Assembly: GCA_900768815.1 (NCBI GenBank)
Contig: CAAGEE010000017.1
Span: 31,809-95,808, forward strand
DNA length: 64,000 bases
Reading direction: 5' to 3'
Origin: Bacilli bacterium
Lineage (GTDB): Bacteria > Bacillota_I > Bacilli_A > RF39 > UBA660
A program made the translations under genes and the position numbers. Under the pieces are notes generated by a model, which ran no database searches, was not told the DNA's origin, and worked only from the letters and a program-made list of their open reading frames with translations. This document shows positions 17,503-27,034 of this stretch, one piece after another; the stretch's first letter is position 1, and each line of letters starts with the position of its first letter.

Positions 17503-18909
17503 ATGAAATATGATGTTGCTATAATAGGGGCAGGCCCTGCTGGACTATTTACGGCTTATGAACTAATAGAGAATAATCCATCTCTGAAAATAGTAATTCT
17601 TGATAAAGGACAATTTGCTAAAAAAAGAATTTGTCCAATGAATAAATATGGTACACCATGTAAAAACTGTAATCCCTGTGCCATTTTATCTGGCTATGGT
17701 GGTGCCGGAACATTTTCTGATGGTAAACTAAATTTTATTCCCAAACTTGGAAAAAGTGATCTTACAAAATACATGAGTGAAAATGAATCATACGCTCTAA
17801 TTGATAGAACCGAGAGCATATTTAACAAATTTAATATGGATGCCGAAGTTTACCCAAGTAATTTAAATTATGCTGATGACATAAAGAGAAAGGTAGCTGT
17901 TGCAGGAGGAAAACTATTAATAATAAAACAAAAACATTTAGGTAGTGATCATTTACCAGACTATATTGAAAGTATATGCAAATATCTTCAAGAAAAAAAC
18001 GTAACTCTAATTGAAAAAGCTGATGTCAACGATGTTGAAACAATTAAAGAAAAAAATCATCAAATAAAGTACACAACTTCTTCAAAAGAAGAAACTATAA
18101 AAGCGACAAGAGTTGTAATTGCTCCTGGCCGTACTGGTGCTAAATGGGTCCAAGAATTTTCAGATAAACATTCAATCCCATATCTATCTCAAAGTATAGA
18201 AATAGGAGTTAGAGTAGAAGTACGTAAAGAGATAATGGAAGAAATAACAAATGTAATTTATGATCCAACAATATTTATAAAGACAAATACCTACGGAGAC
18301 GAAGTAAGAACATTTTGTACCAACCCAGGTGGCTTTGTTGCTAAGGAAAATTACTATGGTTACATCTGCGTAAATGGTCATGCTCTAAAAGAGACAAAAA
18401 GTAACAACACAAACTTTGCTTTTATTACCAAAGTAAATCTAACTGAACCAGTAACAAACACTCGTTTATATGGAGAATCAATTGCTAAAATTGCTAACGT
18501 CTTAGGAGATGGAAAACCGATTATTCAGTCTTTAAAAGATTTAAAGAAGGGTAGAAGAAGTGAATGGCATCGTATAAATAAAGGTTTTATAGAACCAACA
18601 TTAAAAGATTGTGTTGCTGGAGACTTAGCACTTGTCATGCCTCATCGCATTATTACAAACATTCTAGAAGGACTAGAAACACTAGATAAAATAATACCAG
18701 GTGTTGCTAATGACGATACACTACTATATGGTCCAGAAATAAAATTCTTTAGTAATGAAATAGAAACTAATAGCAAGTTTAAATTAAAAGACGATAATAT
18801 ATATTTTATAGGTGATGGTGCTGGTAAAGCAGGAAATATAGTTACAGCAGCAGCAACCGGTTTAGTAGCGGCAGATGATATTTTAAACAACATAAAAAAG
18901 GAGTCCTAA
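17503..18909 (+). CDS. FAD-dependent dehydrogenase (COG2509 type)
   Basis: The 468-residue protein opens with the Rossmann motif DVAIIGAGPAGLFTAYEL and has the cysteine-rich segment ICPMNKYGTPCKNCNPC near residue 45, followed by GYGGAGTFSDGKLN. The C-terminal FAD contact YFIGDGAGKAGNIVTAAATG is present. These features define a widespread family of uncharacterised flavoproteins. The reaction is unknown. It ends one base before the cyclophilin gene, so the two are co-transcribed. Confidence 0.85.
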   Translation: MKYDVAIIGAGPAGLFTAYELIENNPSLKIVILDKGQFAKKRICPMNKYGTPCKNCNPCAILSGYGGAGTFSDGKLNFIPKLGKSDLTKYMSENESYALIDRTESIFNKFNMDAEVYPSNLNYADDIKRKVAVAGGKLLIIKQKHLGSDHLPDYIESICKYLQEKNVTLIEKADVNDVETIKEKNHQIKYTTSSKEETIKATRVVIAPGRTGAKWVQEFSDKHSIPYLSQSIEIGVRVEVRKEIMEEITNVIYDPTIFIKTNTYGDEVRTFCTNPGGFVAKENYYGYICVNGHALKETKSNNTNFAFITKVNLTEPVTNTRLYGESIAKIANVLGDGKPIIQSLKDLKKGRRSEWHRINKGFIEPTLKDCVAGDLALVMPHRIITNILEGLETLDKIIPGVANDDTLLYGPEIKFFSNEIETNSKFKLKDDNIYFIGDGAGKAGNIVTAAATGLVAADDILNNIKKES

Positions 18910-18910
18910 T

Positions 18911-19600
18911 ATGAAAAATAAACTATTTATTTTATTAACAATCCTACTAGCAAGTACACTATTAACTGCTTGTTCTAGTAATAAAACAAAAAATGTAAAA
19001 GAAGACTTACTAGGAATAGATTTTAATACCGATTCAAACGAAGCAGAACTTTCCCAGTATAAAACAGAAAACCCAGTAGTCGCAATGTATATAAAAAACT
19101 ACGGAACTATAGTAATCGAACTATATCCTGATATCGCTCCAAATACGGTAGCAAACTTTATTTCTCTAACTAAATCAGGTTTTTATGATAATAATACTAT
19201 GCATCGTTTAGTACCCGGTTTTGTTTTACAAGGAGGAGATCCAACTGGTACAGGAACTGGTGGTCCAGGATACACTATCAAAGGAGAGTTCTCAGCAAAT
19301 GACTTTGAAAACAATCTAAAACATGAAAAAGGAATAGTATCAATGGCTAGAACATCAGTATCAAATAATACAGCAGGCAGTCAATTCTTTATAATGCTAG
19401 GAACAGCTAGTTACTTAGATGGACAATATGCAGCTTTTGGAAAAATAATAGATGGTTGGTCTAATATTGAAAATATCACCAAAAATGAACAAGTTCAAAA
19501 TCAAGAAACAGGTCAGTTAAAAAATAACTTAGTCATAAAGAAAACATTAATTGATTTAAAAGGTCAAGAATATAACGAAGTAGAAAAAATAAATGATTAA
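18911..19600 (+). CDS. Peptidyl-prolyl isomerase lipoprotein (cyclophilin)
   Basis: The 229-residue protein has a lipoprotein signal with lipobox LLTAC, then a cyclophilin domain: GTIVIELYPDIAPNTVANF, MHRLVPGFVLQGGDPTGTG, SQFFIMLGTASYLDGQYAAFG. It should fold exported proteins at the outer face of the membrane. The reading frame stays open for 17 codons past the TAA at 19598 and ends at 19654, suggesting a recently lost C-terminal tail. Confidence 0.92.
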   Translation: MKNKLFILLTILLASTLLTACSSNKTKNVKEDLLGIDFNTDSNEAELSQYKTENPVVAMYIKNYGTIVIELYPDIAPNTVANFISLTKSGFYDNNTMHRLVPGFVLQGGDPTGTGTGGPGYTIKGEFSANDFENNLKHEKGIVSMARTSVSNNTAGSQFFIMLGTASYLDGQYAAFGKIIDGWSNIENITKNEQVQNQETGQLKNNLVIKKTLIDLKGQEYNEVEKIND

Positions 19601-19654
19601 GGTATAAAGCCAATCGAAAAAACAAACGAACAAGTCTTAAAACTTATCAACTAA

Positions 19655-19699
19655 AAAAGCTCTAATTACCAAAACTTTAGTAATTAGAGCTTTTGTTTT
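19655..19699. terminator. Strong bidirectional terminator
   Basis: AAAAGCTCTAATTAC (19655-19669) pairs perfectly with GTAATTAGAGCTTTT (19680-19694). T runs on both strands serve the cyclophilin gene and the convergent deaminase gene. Confidence 0.9.
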
Positions 19700-19718
19700 T
19701 GAAATAAATTTCCATCAT

Positions 19719-20246
19719 CTAGTCATCAAGTGTTAATATAATTTCTTTCTTACCATCAGATTTAAACTTTCTATATGTAACTCCACATTTTTCAAACATA
19801 CGAATTGATGCTTCCATCTCATCACTATGGTTGTCATAATCATAATCATGTGAATAAATTACTTCTTTAATACCAGACTGAATTATAGCTTTAGCACACT
19901 CATTACAAGGGAAAAATCTAACGTAAATCTTAGCACCTTGTAAATCAAGCATACTACCACGATAATTTAAAATAGCATTTAATTCACTATGACAAACATA
20001 CATATATTTTGTATCAAGTCTTTCACCAACTCTTCCCCAAGGAAAGGTATCATCATCAAATCCATTAGGAGCCCCATTATAACCAACTGATAAAATTCTA
20101 TTATCTTTGCTTACAATACAACATCCTACTTGTGTACTAGGATCTTTACTTCTCATGGATGACAGTTTAGCAATACCAATAAAGTATTCGTCCCAAGTAA
20201 TATAGTCATCTCTTTTAATATTTTGTGTATTATTAACAATTTTCAT
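19719..20246 (-). CDS. dCMP deaminase (ComEB-like)
   Basis: The 175-residue protein has the zinc-binding deaminase motifs CHSELNAIL and PCNECAKAI and the substrate region STQVGCCIVSKDN. It converts dCMP to dUMP for thymidylate synthesis. The start at 20246 is set by GGAGG six bases upstream; the longer reading adds residues encoded by that site. In some Bacilli this gene belongs to the com region, but no competence genes are seen here. Confidence 0.92.
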   Translation of the reverse strand: MKIVNNTQNIKRDDYITWDEYFIGIAKLSSMRSKDPSTQVGCCIVSKDNRILSVGYNGAPNGFDDDTFPWGRVGERLDTKYMYVCHSELNAILNYRGSMLDLQGAKIYVRFFPCNECAKAIIQSGIKEVIYSHDYDYDNHSDEMEASIRMFEKCGVTYRKFKSDGKKEIILTLDD

Positions 20247-20345
20247 ATATACCTCCATCTCCATTTTATCATAAACCAAAATAAAATTACAATTTACTTC
20301 ATTATAAATTTATACTATAATATCATTGAAAGTAGAAGTGATAAA

Positions 20346-22079
20346 ATGAAAGAATTTTTCTCCAATTTAAAAAAAGCCTGGGTTTATGGAAAAGGACAGA
20401 AAAAGTTTATAATTGGTTACATCGTATTTAACATAATTTTTATATTTATAAATCTATTTGTCCCAATATTAAGTGCCAAAGCTATTGTAGAACTAACAAA
20501 TAATAAACTAAATCAAGTAGTCTTTATCGGTTTTATAATTCTAGTTGTCGAACTACTTAGAAACTTTGCTAATTATATTACTGGATATTTCCGTCAGCAA
20601 ATCTATCGTGAAACTTATAGTAAAATAGAAACAACTCTCGGTGCCGAAATTCTAAAAATAGAAAATCAAAGTCTAGACGAAAAAGGTTCAGGTCTTTTTA
20701 TTCAAAGATTAACAAATGATGCTAGTAAGATTGCCGATATCTTTGTAGTCCTAAATATTTATCTTACTAATATATTAACGGATATTGGTATATTTTTAGC
20801 TGTCTTCATCATAAATAAAGCAGTCTTTTTCTACCTACTTTTGACAGTATATGCAATATTTGTTGTAGAAAAGAAACGTACTAATGTTGTCAATGCTCAA
20901 GACAAAATATATCGAAAGAAAAACGAAAAAGTATCTAGTTTCATTGGAGAATTAGTTCGTGGTGCCCATGATATTAAAATGTTAAATGCTGAAAATAGTT
21001 TTATAAAAGAATTAGACTCCAAAATAATAGATTTAAATAACGAAAAATATAAAATGGATGAAAAAAATAGAAACTATATTCTATTATCTGCGACATTGTC
21101 TGATATCTTTTCAACAGGTAATATCATACTTAGTGTTTTCTTAATAACTCAAAATCTTTTATCAATTCCAAATGCCTTAGTCATTAATAACTATCTAGGT
21201 AGACTAACATCGATTATTTATTTTGTTAGTCAATTTCTAGAAAAAGTCAAGGATTTTAACTTATCATCAGAACGTGTATTTGCTATTATGGATAGCAAGG
21301 AATTTGGTAAAGAAAAGTTTGGTAAAAAACATATAGATAAAGTAAACGGGGACTTTGAATTTAAAAACGTAACATTCACTTATGCTAATGGACATAAAGT
21401 AATAGATAACATGAACTTTAAAATTAAGGCAAACTCTACAGTTGCTTTTGTTGGTAAATCTGGTTCTGGAAAAACTACTGTCTTTAATTTACTATGTAAA
21501 ATGTATAATATAGATTCTGGAAAAATAACAATCGATGGCATCGACATAAGAGAATTAGACAAGGACTCTATCAGAGGGAACATAACTATCATTAGTCAAA
21601 ATCCATACATATTCAATCTAAGTATAAGAGATAACTTACGTCTTGTAAAAGAAAATATAACAGATGAAGAAATGATAGAAGCCTGTAAAACTGCTTGCTT
21701 AGAAGACTTTATAAAATCGCTTCCAGACGGATATGACACTATAATTGGAGAAGGGGGAATTAACTTATCCGGCGGTGAAAGACAACGTCTCGCTATAGCA
21801 AGAGCCTTAGTCCAAAAAACTGAAATAATTCTTTTCGATGAAGCAACATCAGCACTTGATAATGAAACTCAAGCTAATATTAAAAAAGCAATTGATAATA
21901 TGAAGAATGAATACACAATTTTAATAATTGCTCATAGACTAAGTACAGTAATAGATTGTGATCGAATATTATTCTTGGACGAGGGTAAAATAAAAGCAGA
22001 AGGTACTCATAAAGAACTACTAAGAACCTGCAAAAATTACCGAAATTTATATGAGGCAGAGTTAAAAAACAATAAGTAA
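20346..22079 (+). CDS. ABC exporter, fused permease and ATPase
   Basis: The 577-residue protein has six membrane segments in its first 310 residues and a C-terminal ATPase with Walker A GKSGSGKTT, signature LSGGERQRLAIARAL, Walker B IILFDEATSALD and the H-loop IIAHRLSTV. It is a half-size exporter that likely works as a homodimer; no partner gene is adjacent. The substrate is unknown, with lipid, peptide or drug possible. The ATG at 20346 follows GAAGTGA; longer readings are unsupported. Confidence 0.88.
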   Translation: MKEFFSNLKKAWVYGKGQKKFIIGYIVFNIIFIFINLFVPILSAKAIVELTNNKLNQVVFIGFIILVVELLRNFANYITGYFRQQIYRETYSKIETTLGAEILKIENQSLDEKGSGLFIQRLTNDASKIADIFVVLNIYLTNILTDIGIFLAVFIINKAVFFYLLLTVYAIFVVEKKRTNVVNAQDKIYRKKNEKVSSFIGELVRGAHDIKMLNAENSFIKELDSKIIDLNNEKYKMDEKNRNYILLSATLSDIFSTGNIILSVFLITQNLLSIPNALVINNYLGRLTSIIYFVSQFLEKVKDFNLSSERVFAIMDSKEFGKEKFGKKHIDKVNGDFEFKNVTFTYANGHKVIDNMNFKIKANSTVAFVGKSGSGKTTVFNLLCKMYNIDSGKITIDGIDIRELDKDSIRGNITIISQNPYIFNLSIRDNLRLVKENITDEEMIEACKTACLEDFIKSLPDGYDTIIGEGGINLSGGERQRLAIARALVQKTEIILFDEATSALDNETQANIKKAIDNMKNEYTILIIAHRLSTVIDCDRILFLDEGKIKAEGTHKELLRTCKNYRNLYEAELKNNK

Positions 22080-22124
22080 TAAAGACTTTGTCAGTATCTT
22101 AAAAATAAAAAAGCACAAAAAATA

Positions 22125-22153
22125 TTTACAATAAAAATAAAATAGTCTATAAT
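22125..22153 (+). promoter_or_regulatory. Sigma-A promoter of the T-box/valS unit
   Basis: TTTACA (22125-22130) and TATAAT (22148-22153) with a 17-base spacer, just before the T-box leader. Confidence 0.8.
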
Positions 22154-22159
22154 ACCAAA

Positions 22160-22379
22160 TAGATGCAAGGAATCTGAGGAGTAATTATCCAAGTTTTTTA
22201 AAGAGAGTTCATGGTTAGGTGGAAATGAACAAAAACAGATAATGAAGGTAGCAGAGGAGCATGATTTCTGAAATTAGTAAGTAATCCCGGATAATTCCGT
22301 TATTAATATTTAAGCTACTGCAAAGTAGAAACTAAGGTGGTACCACGAAACTTTCGTCCTTTTGGATGAAAGTTTTTTA
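22160..22379 (+). promoter_or_regulatory. T-box riboswitch controlling valS
   Basis: The leader has the stem I features GAGGAGTA and AGAGAG, a GGTGGAAA distal loop and the highly conserved AAGGTGGTACCACG at 22334-22347. The likely specifier is GTA at 22248-22250, a valine codon. The terminator arm AACTTTCGTCC pairs with GGATGAAAGTT (22349-22374) and runs into T residues. Uncharged tRNA-Val (UAC), encoded at 9682, would favour the antiterminator and switch on valS. Confidence 0.93.
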
Positions 22380-22404
22380 TATTTATATAAGGAGGACTGA
22401 TATT

Positions 22405-24939
22405 ATGTTAGATAAAAAATATAACCACACAGAAGTAGAAAAAGGAAAATATGAAACTTGGAAAAGTAAACATTATTTTGAATCTGATTCAAAAAGTTCA
22501 AAAGAACCATTTTGTATTGTAATTCCACCACCAAATGTAACGGGAAAACTTCATATAGGACATGCTTGGGATGTAACTATTCAAGACATCATAATTCGTT
22601 ATAAAAGAATGCAAGGGTATGACTGCTTATGGTTACCAGGAATGGATCATGCCGGTATTGCAACTCAATCAAAAGTAGATAAAAGGCTAAGAGACCAAGG
22701 AATCAAACCGAGAGAAATGTCTCGTGAGGACTGGCTAAAACAAGCTTGGGCTTGGAAAGATGAATATGCTGAAACGATTCACGAGCAATGGGCTAAAATG
22801 GGTATCTCTGTAGATTACTCAAAAGAAAGATTTACCTTAGATGAAGGTCTAAATCGTGCTGTTAACGAAGTATTTATTAGACTATATAATAAAGGACTAA
22901 TCTACCGTGGAGAAAGAATTATCAACTGGGATCCAGAACAAATGACTGCCCTTTCAACAGAAGAGGTTATCTATAAAGAAGATAAAGGTGCATTTTATCA
23001 TATTAAGTACTTTATCGAAGGTACAGATGATTATCTAGATATCGCCACAACTCGTCCAGAAACATTATTTGGTGATACTGCTGTTGCTGTTAATCCAAAA
23101 GATAAACGCTATAAACATCTAATCGGTAAAAATGTTATTCTCCCAGTAGTTAACAAATTAATTCCAATTGTTGGTGATGAGCATGCTGACCCAGAGTTTG
23201 GAACTGGTGTTGTTAAAATAACTCCTGCACATGATCCTAATGACTTTGAAGTAGGAAATCGTCATAATCTAGAAAGAATAGTAGTAATGAATCCAGATGC
23301 TACTATGAATGAAAATGCTGGTAAGTACAAAGGACTAACTAGAGAAGAATGTCGTGAACAACTAGTAAAAGACTTAGAAAAAGAAAAACTTTTAATAAGA
23401 ATAGAACCAATGGTACACTCAGTTGGACACAGTGAAAGAAGTAATGCTGTTGTAGAACCATACTTATCAAAACAATGGTTTGTAAAAATGCGCCCATTGG
23501 CTGATAGAGTTTTAGAAAATCAAAAGAATAAAGAAACCAAAGTAAACTTCGTACCACCAAGATACGAAAAAACAATGAATCACTGGATGGAAATAACTTA
23601 TGACTGGTGCATTTCTAGACAATTATGGTGGGGACATAGAATTCCTGCTTGGTATAAAGGTGATGAAATAAAAGTTCAAGTTGAATGTCCTGGTAAAGAC
23701 TGGGTACAAGATCCAGATGTTCTAGATACTTGGTTCTCAAGTGCTCTATGGCCATTCTCAACTCTAGGTTGGCCAGATAAAACAGACTTATTAGAAAGAT
23801 ATTTCCCTAATAACGTTTTAGTAACTGCTTATGATATCATCCCATTCTGGGTAAATAGAATGACTTTCCAAGGCTTAGAATTCATGAATGAACGTCCATT
23901 CAAAGATTGTCTAATTCACGGACTAATCAGAGATAAAGAAGGACGTAAAATGTCAAAATCCCTTGGTAATGGTGTAGATCCAATGGATGTAATTGATGAG
24001 TATGGATGTGATGCACTTCGTTACTTCCTAACAACAAACTCCGCACCAGGAATGGATTTAAGATACGATGAAGATAAAGTTAAATCATCATGGAACTTCA
24101 TAAATAAACTTTGGAATGCTTCTCGTTTCGTTCTAATGAACATTGAAGACCTAAAGAAAAGAACGATTAACGAAGACGAATTAACTCTATATGATAAATG
24201 GATTTTAACGAAGAAAAATCAACTAATAAAAAACGTTATCAAAAACATGGACAAGTATGAGTTCCATAACGTTGGAAACGAACTATATAGTTTCATCTGG
24301 GAAGACTTCTGTGACTGGTACATTGAATTAACTAAGTCAAATATGACTGAAACAACAAAGACCGTACTTTTAGATACTCTAACAGATATCTTAAAATTAC
24401 TACATCCATTCATGCCATATGTTACAGAAGAAATATATCAAAAATTACCAATCAAAGATGCAGAATCAATTATGATTTCTTCATACCCAATATATAACAA
24501 AAAAGATATTTATAAAGAAGAATCAGAAGAGTTAGAAAGTATTCTAGAAGACATAGTAGCAGTAAGAAACTTAAAAGCTTCAAACAAAATTACTAAAGAG
24601 GCTTTAGTAAATTTCGAATGTAAGAATGAAAAACTAATTCCAATCTATGCTTCACAATTAAAAATAACTGAAGACAATCTAACTAGTGATGATCCAGATA
24701 ATATGGTAAGTTGTAATTACAAATCACAAAATATTACCATTACTTATTTCTTTGAAGAAGCCCATGTTGATGAAAAAGCTCTCGAAGAAGAAATCAATAA
24801 ATTAAAAAGTTCAATCGAACGTCGTGAAAAATTACTAAGTAACGAAAACTATGTAAATAAAGCACCAGCTAATATTGTTGAACTTGATCGAAAAAAACTA
24901 GCTGAAGAAAAAGAAAAGTTAGAAAAATTATTAAAATAA
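22405..24939 (+). CDS. valS: Valyl-tRNA synthetase
   Basis: The 844-residue class I synthetase has HIGH in KLHIGHAWDV (near residue 50), KMSKS in RKMSKSLGNG (near 515), an editing domain with TTRPETLFGDTAVAV, and the C-terminal coiled coil EEEINKLKSSIERREKLL typical of ValRS. It charges tRNA-Val in the cytoplasm. The start at 22405 follows AAGGAGG. It is regulated by the T-box leader directly upstream. Confidence 0.97.
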   Translation: MLDKKYNHTEVEKGKYETWKSKHYFESDSKSSKEPFCIVIPPPNVTGKLHIGHAWDVTIQDIIIRYKRMQGYDCLWLPGMDHAGIATQSKVDKRLRDQGIKPREMSREDWLKQAWAWKDEYAETIHEQWAKMGISVDYSKERFTLDEGLNRAVNEVFIRLYNKGLIYRGERIINWDPEQMTALSTEEVIYKEDKGAFYHIKYFIEGTDDYLDIATTRPETLFGDTAVAVNPKDKRYKHLIGKNVILPVVNKLIPIVGDEHADPEFGTGVVKITPAHDPNDFEVGNRHNLERIVVMNPDATMNENAGKYKGLTREECREQLVKDLEKEKLLIRIEPMVHSVGHSERSNAVVEPYLSKQWFVKMRPLADRVLENQKNKETKVNFVPPRYEKTMNHWMEITYDWCISRQLWWGHRIPAWYKGDEIKVQVECPGKDWVQDPDVLDTWFSSALWPFSTLGWPDKTDLLERYFPNNVLVTAYDIIPFWVNRMTFQGLEFMNERPFKDCLIHGLIRDKEGRKMSKSLGNGVDPMDVIDEYGCDALRYFLTTNSAPGMDLRYDEDKVKSSWNFINKLWNASRFVLMNIEDLKKRTINEDELTLYDKWILTKKNQLIKNVIKNMDKYEFHNVGNELYSFIWEDFCDWYIELTKSNMTETTKTVLLDTLTDILKLLHPFMPYVTEEIYQKLPIKDAESIMISSYPIYNKKDIYKEESEELESILEDIVAVRNLKASNKITKEALVNFECKNEKLIPIYASQLKITEDNLTSDDPDNMVSCNYKSQNITITYFFEEAHVDEKALEEEINKLKSSIERREKLLSNENYVNKAPANIVELDRKKLAEEKEKLEKLLK

Positions 24940-24948
24940 TAAACTATT

Positions 24949-24988
24949 AAAAGATGTTAAAGTAATATCAAACTTAGCATCTTTTTTG
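24949..24988 (+). terminator. Terminator of valS
   Basis: AAAAGATGTTAAAG and CTTAGCATCTTTTTT form a hairpin with a T run downstream of valS. Confidence 0.75.
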
Positions 24989-24999
24989 TATCTTAAAAT

Positions 25000-25011
25000 A
25001 TATTTCGACAA
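25000..25011. promoter_or_regulatory. Candidate Spo0A box upstream of the spoIIB-like gene
   Basis: TATTTCGACAAA contains TTCGACA, the reverse complement of the Spo0A-binding consensus TGTCGAA. It lies about 45 bases before the spoIIB-like gene. The same ATATTTCGACAAAA string occurs before the histidine kinase gene at 39052. Confidence 0.5.
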
Positions 25012-25052
25012 AACCAGTCATAGATTATTGTTATCATAAACTTGGTGATAAT

Positions 25053-25508
25053 ATGAAAAAGACAATGATAGTAAGCCTTGCTTCAATAATACTAGGAGCA
25101 CTAAGTGCCATGCTATTAAATAGTACTTATAAAGAAAAATTAATTAATACTTTTAGTGAAGGAAAAACTTATTACTTTATTCAAGAAGGAGTCTATTCCT
25201 CCAAAGAAATAATGACTGAAAATACTAAAGATATCCAAGTAAAAACCGTAGACACCCTAAATAACCAACATTATGTCTACCTAGGAATTACTCGTGATAA
25301 TAACAACGCTAAAAAGATTAAAGATATATACGAAAAGAAAGGCTACCAAATATATATAAAAGAACAAAATCTCTCCAACGAAGAATTTTATAATAACGTA
25401 ACCCAATTTGATATCCTAGTAAACAGTACTGATAAAGCCTCAGAAATCCTAACTATTGAAGAAGTTGTTTTAGCAAACTATGAAGAATTAATAAAAAAAG
25501 ACAAATAA
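25053..25508 (+). CDS. Membrane protein with SPOR-like domain, SpoIIB-like by position
   Basis: The 151-residue protein has one N-terminal membrane segment (about 5-23), then an outside domain with the SPOR layout: TYYFIQEGVYSSKEIM, a HYVYLGITRDNNNAKKIKDIYEKKG pattern (shown here as motif only) and a strand YQIYIKEQ. SPOR domains bind septal peptidoglycan. In Bacillus the SPOR-type protein SpoIIB is encoded between valS and radC, exactly this place. A Spo0A box precedes it. The SpoIIB call is by fold pattern and gene order, not by close similarity. Confidence 0.6.
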   Translation: MKKTMIVSLASIILGALSAMLLNSTYKEKLINTFSEGKTYYFIQEGVYSSKEIMTENTKDIQVKTVDTLNNQHYVYLGITRDNNNAKKIKDIYEKKGYQIYIKEQNLSNEEFYNNVTQFDILVNSTDKASEILTIEEVVLANYEELIKKDK

Positions 25509-25559
25509 TTAATAAAAAATCTCGGAAAACTTCTAAAAAAAATCTAATAATATAATGAG

Positions 25560-26255
25560 GTGATAAAAATTCATTATACAATAAAAGATTTTCCACTAGA
25601 AGAAAGGCCAAGAGAGAAGGTAAAACAATATGGTATAAATAATGTTACTAACAAGGAACTATTGTCAATAATCTTAAAAACAGGTACTAAAAACATCAAT
25701 GTTGAAGACTTAGCTCTAAGTATTTTAAGAAAGTACAAACTTCATGAACTAAAAGACGTAACTATAAACGAACTAACTAAAATAAAAGGAATAGGTGAAG
25801 TGAAAGCCATAGAACTTCTAGCGGCAATCGAACTGGGAAAAAGAATTAACTATAAAACAGAAGAAAAAAAGAAAAAACTAAATAATCCAGAGGTTATCTT
25901 TCAAGAAATGCGTTACCTGTTTATTGATAAAAAACAAGAATTATTTTACTGTCTTTATCTGAATGAAAAACAAGAATTAATAGAAAGGAAGTTATTATTT
26001 ATGGGAACAGTTAATAAAAGTATTACTCATCCAAGAGAAGTATTTAAGGAGGCTTACAGATTAAGTGCCTCTAGTATTATTTGTATGCATAATCATCCAA
26101 GTAACGATTTGAGGCCTAGTAAATCAGATTTAGAATTTACTACCTCACTTGTAGAAATAGGCAAACTACAAGGAATACCAGTAGTAGATCATATCATAGT
26201 AGGGGATAGTTCGTTCTATAGTTTTTACGAACACAATAATATTTTAAGTATTTAA
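25560..26255 (+). CDS. radC: RadC family JAMM-domain protein
   Basis: The 231-residue protein begins YTIKDFPLEERPREKVKQYG, has a helix-hairpin-helix KGIGEVKAIELLAA, and ends with the JAMM metalloprotease-like motif HNHPSNDLRPSKSD. RadC function remains unclear despite its repair name. The start is uncertain: GTG at 25560 has no separate ribosome-binding site, while GAGGTGA at 25557-25563 is ideally placed for an ATT codon at 25569. No in-frame ATG exists nearby. Confidence 0.9.
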   Translation: MIKIHYTIKDFPLEERPREKVKQYGINNVTNKELLSIILKTGTKNINVEDLALSILRKYKLHELKDVTINELTKIKGIGEVKAIELLAAIELGKRINYKTEEKKKKLNNPEVIFQEMRYLFIDKKQELFYCLYLNEKQELIERKLLFMGTVNKSITHPREVFKEAYRLSASSIICMHNHPSNDLRPSKSDLEFTTSLVEIGKLQGIPVVDHIIVGDSSFYSFYEHNNILSI

Positions 26256-26272
26256 AGAAATGGGATGATTAT

Positions 26273-27034
26273 ATGAAACAAAAAAAGCATCTAGTAACCA
26301 TAATTCTAACACTTATCATAATGTTTACTTTACTTATTGTATCTCTATATTTAACTGATACAACTCTCCCAGAAGACATTCTAAAAACAATTACTATGTT
26401 TCCAACTAAAATAGCTTTAAAAGAAGAAAACACCAATTTCCAAGATGAAAGTTACTTAATTCAAAAAAATATTAATGAAACATTAGTAAATGAAGTAGAG
26501 AATTTAAAAGAACTCCTAGATTTAAATAAAGTTCTAACAGAATACACCCCAGTAAATGCTACTGTTACTTCTAGAAATAAAAGCTATTGGTTTAATACTA
26601 TAAATATTGATAAAGGTAGAAAAGATGGTCTAAAAAAAGATATGGCTGTCATAACTAAAAATGGTCTAATTGGTAAAATAAGTAAAGTATACTCTTCCTA
26701 TAGTGAAGTAAAACTGCTTACAGCAGATGATATAAATAATAAAGTAAGTGTTGCTATCAAAAGTAATGATCGAGATATTTATGCTATTCTAAATGGTTAT
26801 GACCACAAGAATAATTTATTAAAAGTAATTTGGGTAGATAAAGATGCTACAATAGAGAAAAATATAGTAGTAACTACATCAGGTCTAGGTGAAAAGTTTC
26901 CAGCAGGTATTTATATTGGTACAGTAGAAAAAATAGAAAGTGATAAGTATAACCTCAGTAAAACTATTTATATAAAAACAAATCAAGACTTCAATAACAT
27001 TCACTATGTAACAGTCCTAACGGAGAAAAAATAA
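26273..27034 (+). CDS. mreC: Cell shape protein MreC
   Basis: The 253-residue protein has a short cytosolic end, one membrane segment (about 7-27), a coiled coil (about 65-90: NINETLVNEVENLKELLDLN) and the beta domain with YWFNTINIDKGRKDGLKKDMAV, IGKI and a late SGLGEKFPAGIYIG. MreC scaffolds the elongasome outside the membrane. It overlaps mreD by one base. mreB, normally just upstream, is absent. Confidence 0.9.
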   Translation: MKQKKHLVTIILTLIIMFTLLIVSLYLTDTTLPEDILKTITMFPTKIALKEENTNFQDESYLIQKNINETLVNEVENLKELLDLNKVLTEYTPVNATVTSRNKSYWFNTINIDKGRKDGLKKDMAVITKNGLIGKISKVYSSYSEVKLLTADDINNKVSVAIKSNDRDIYAILNGYDHKNNLLKVIWVDKDATIEKNIVVTTSGLGEKFPAGIYIGTVEKIESDKYNLSKTIYIKTNQDFNNIHYVTVLTEKK

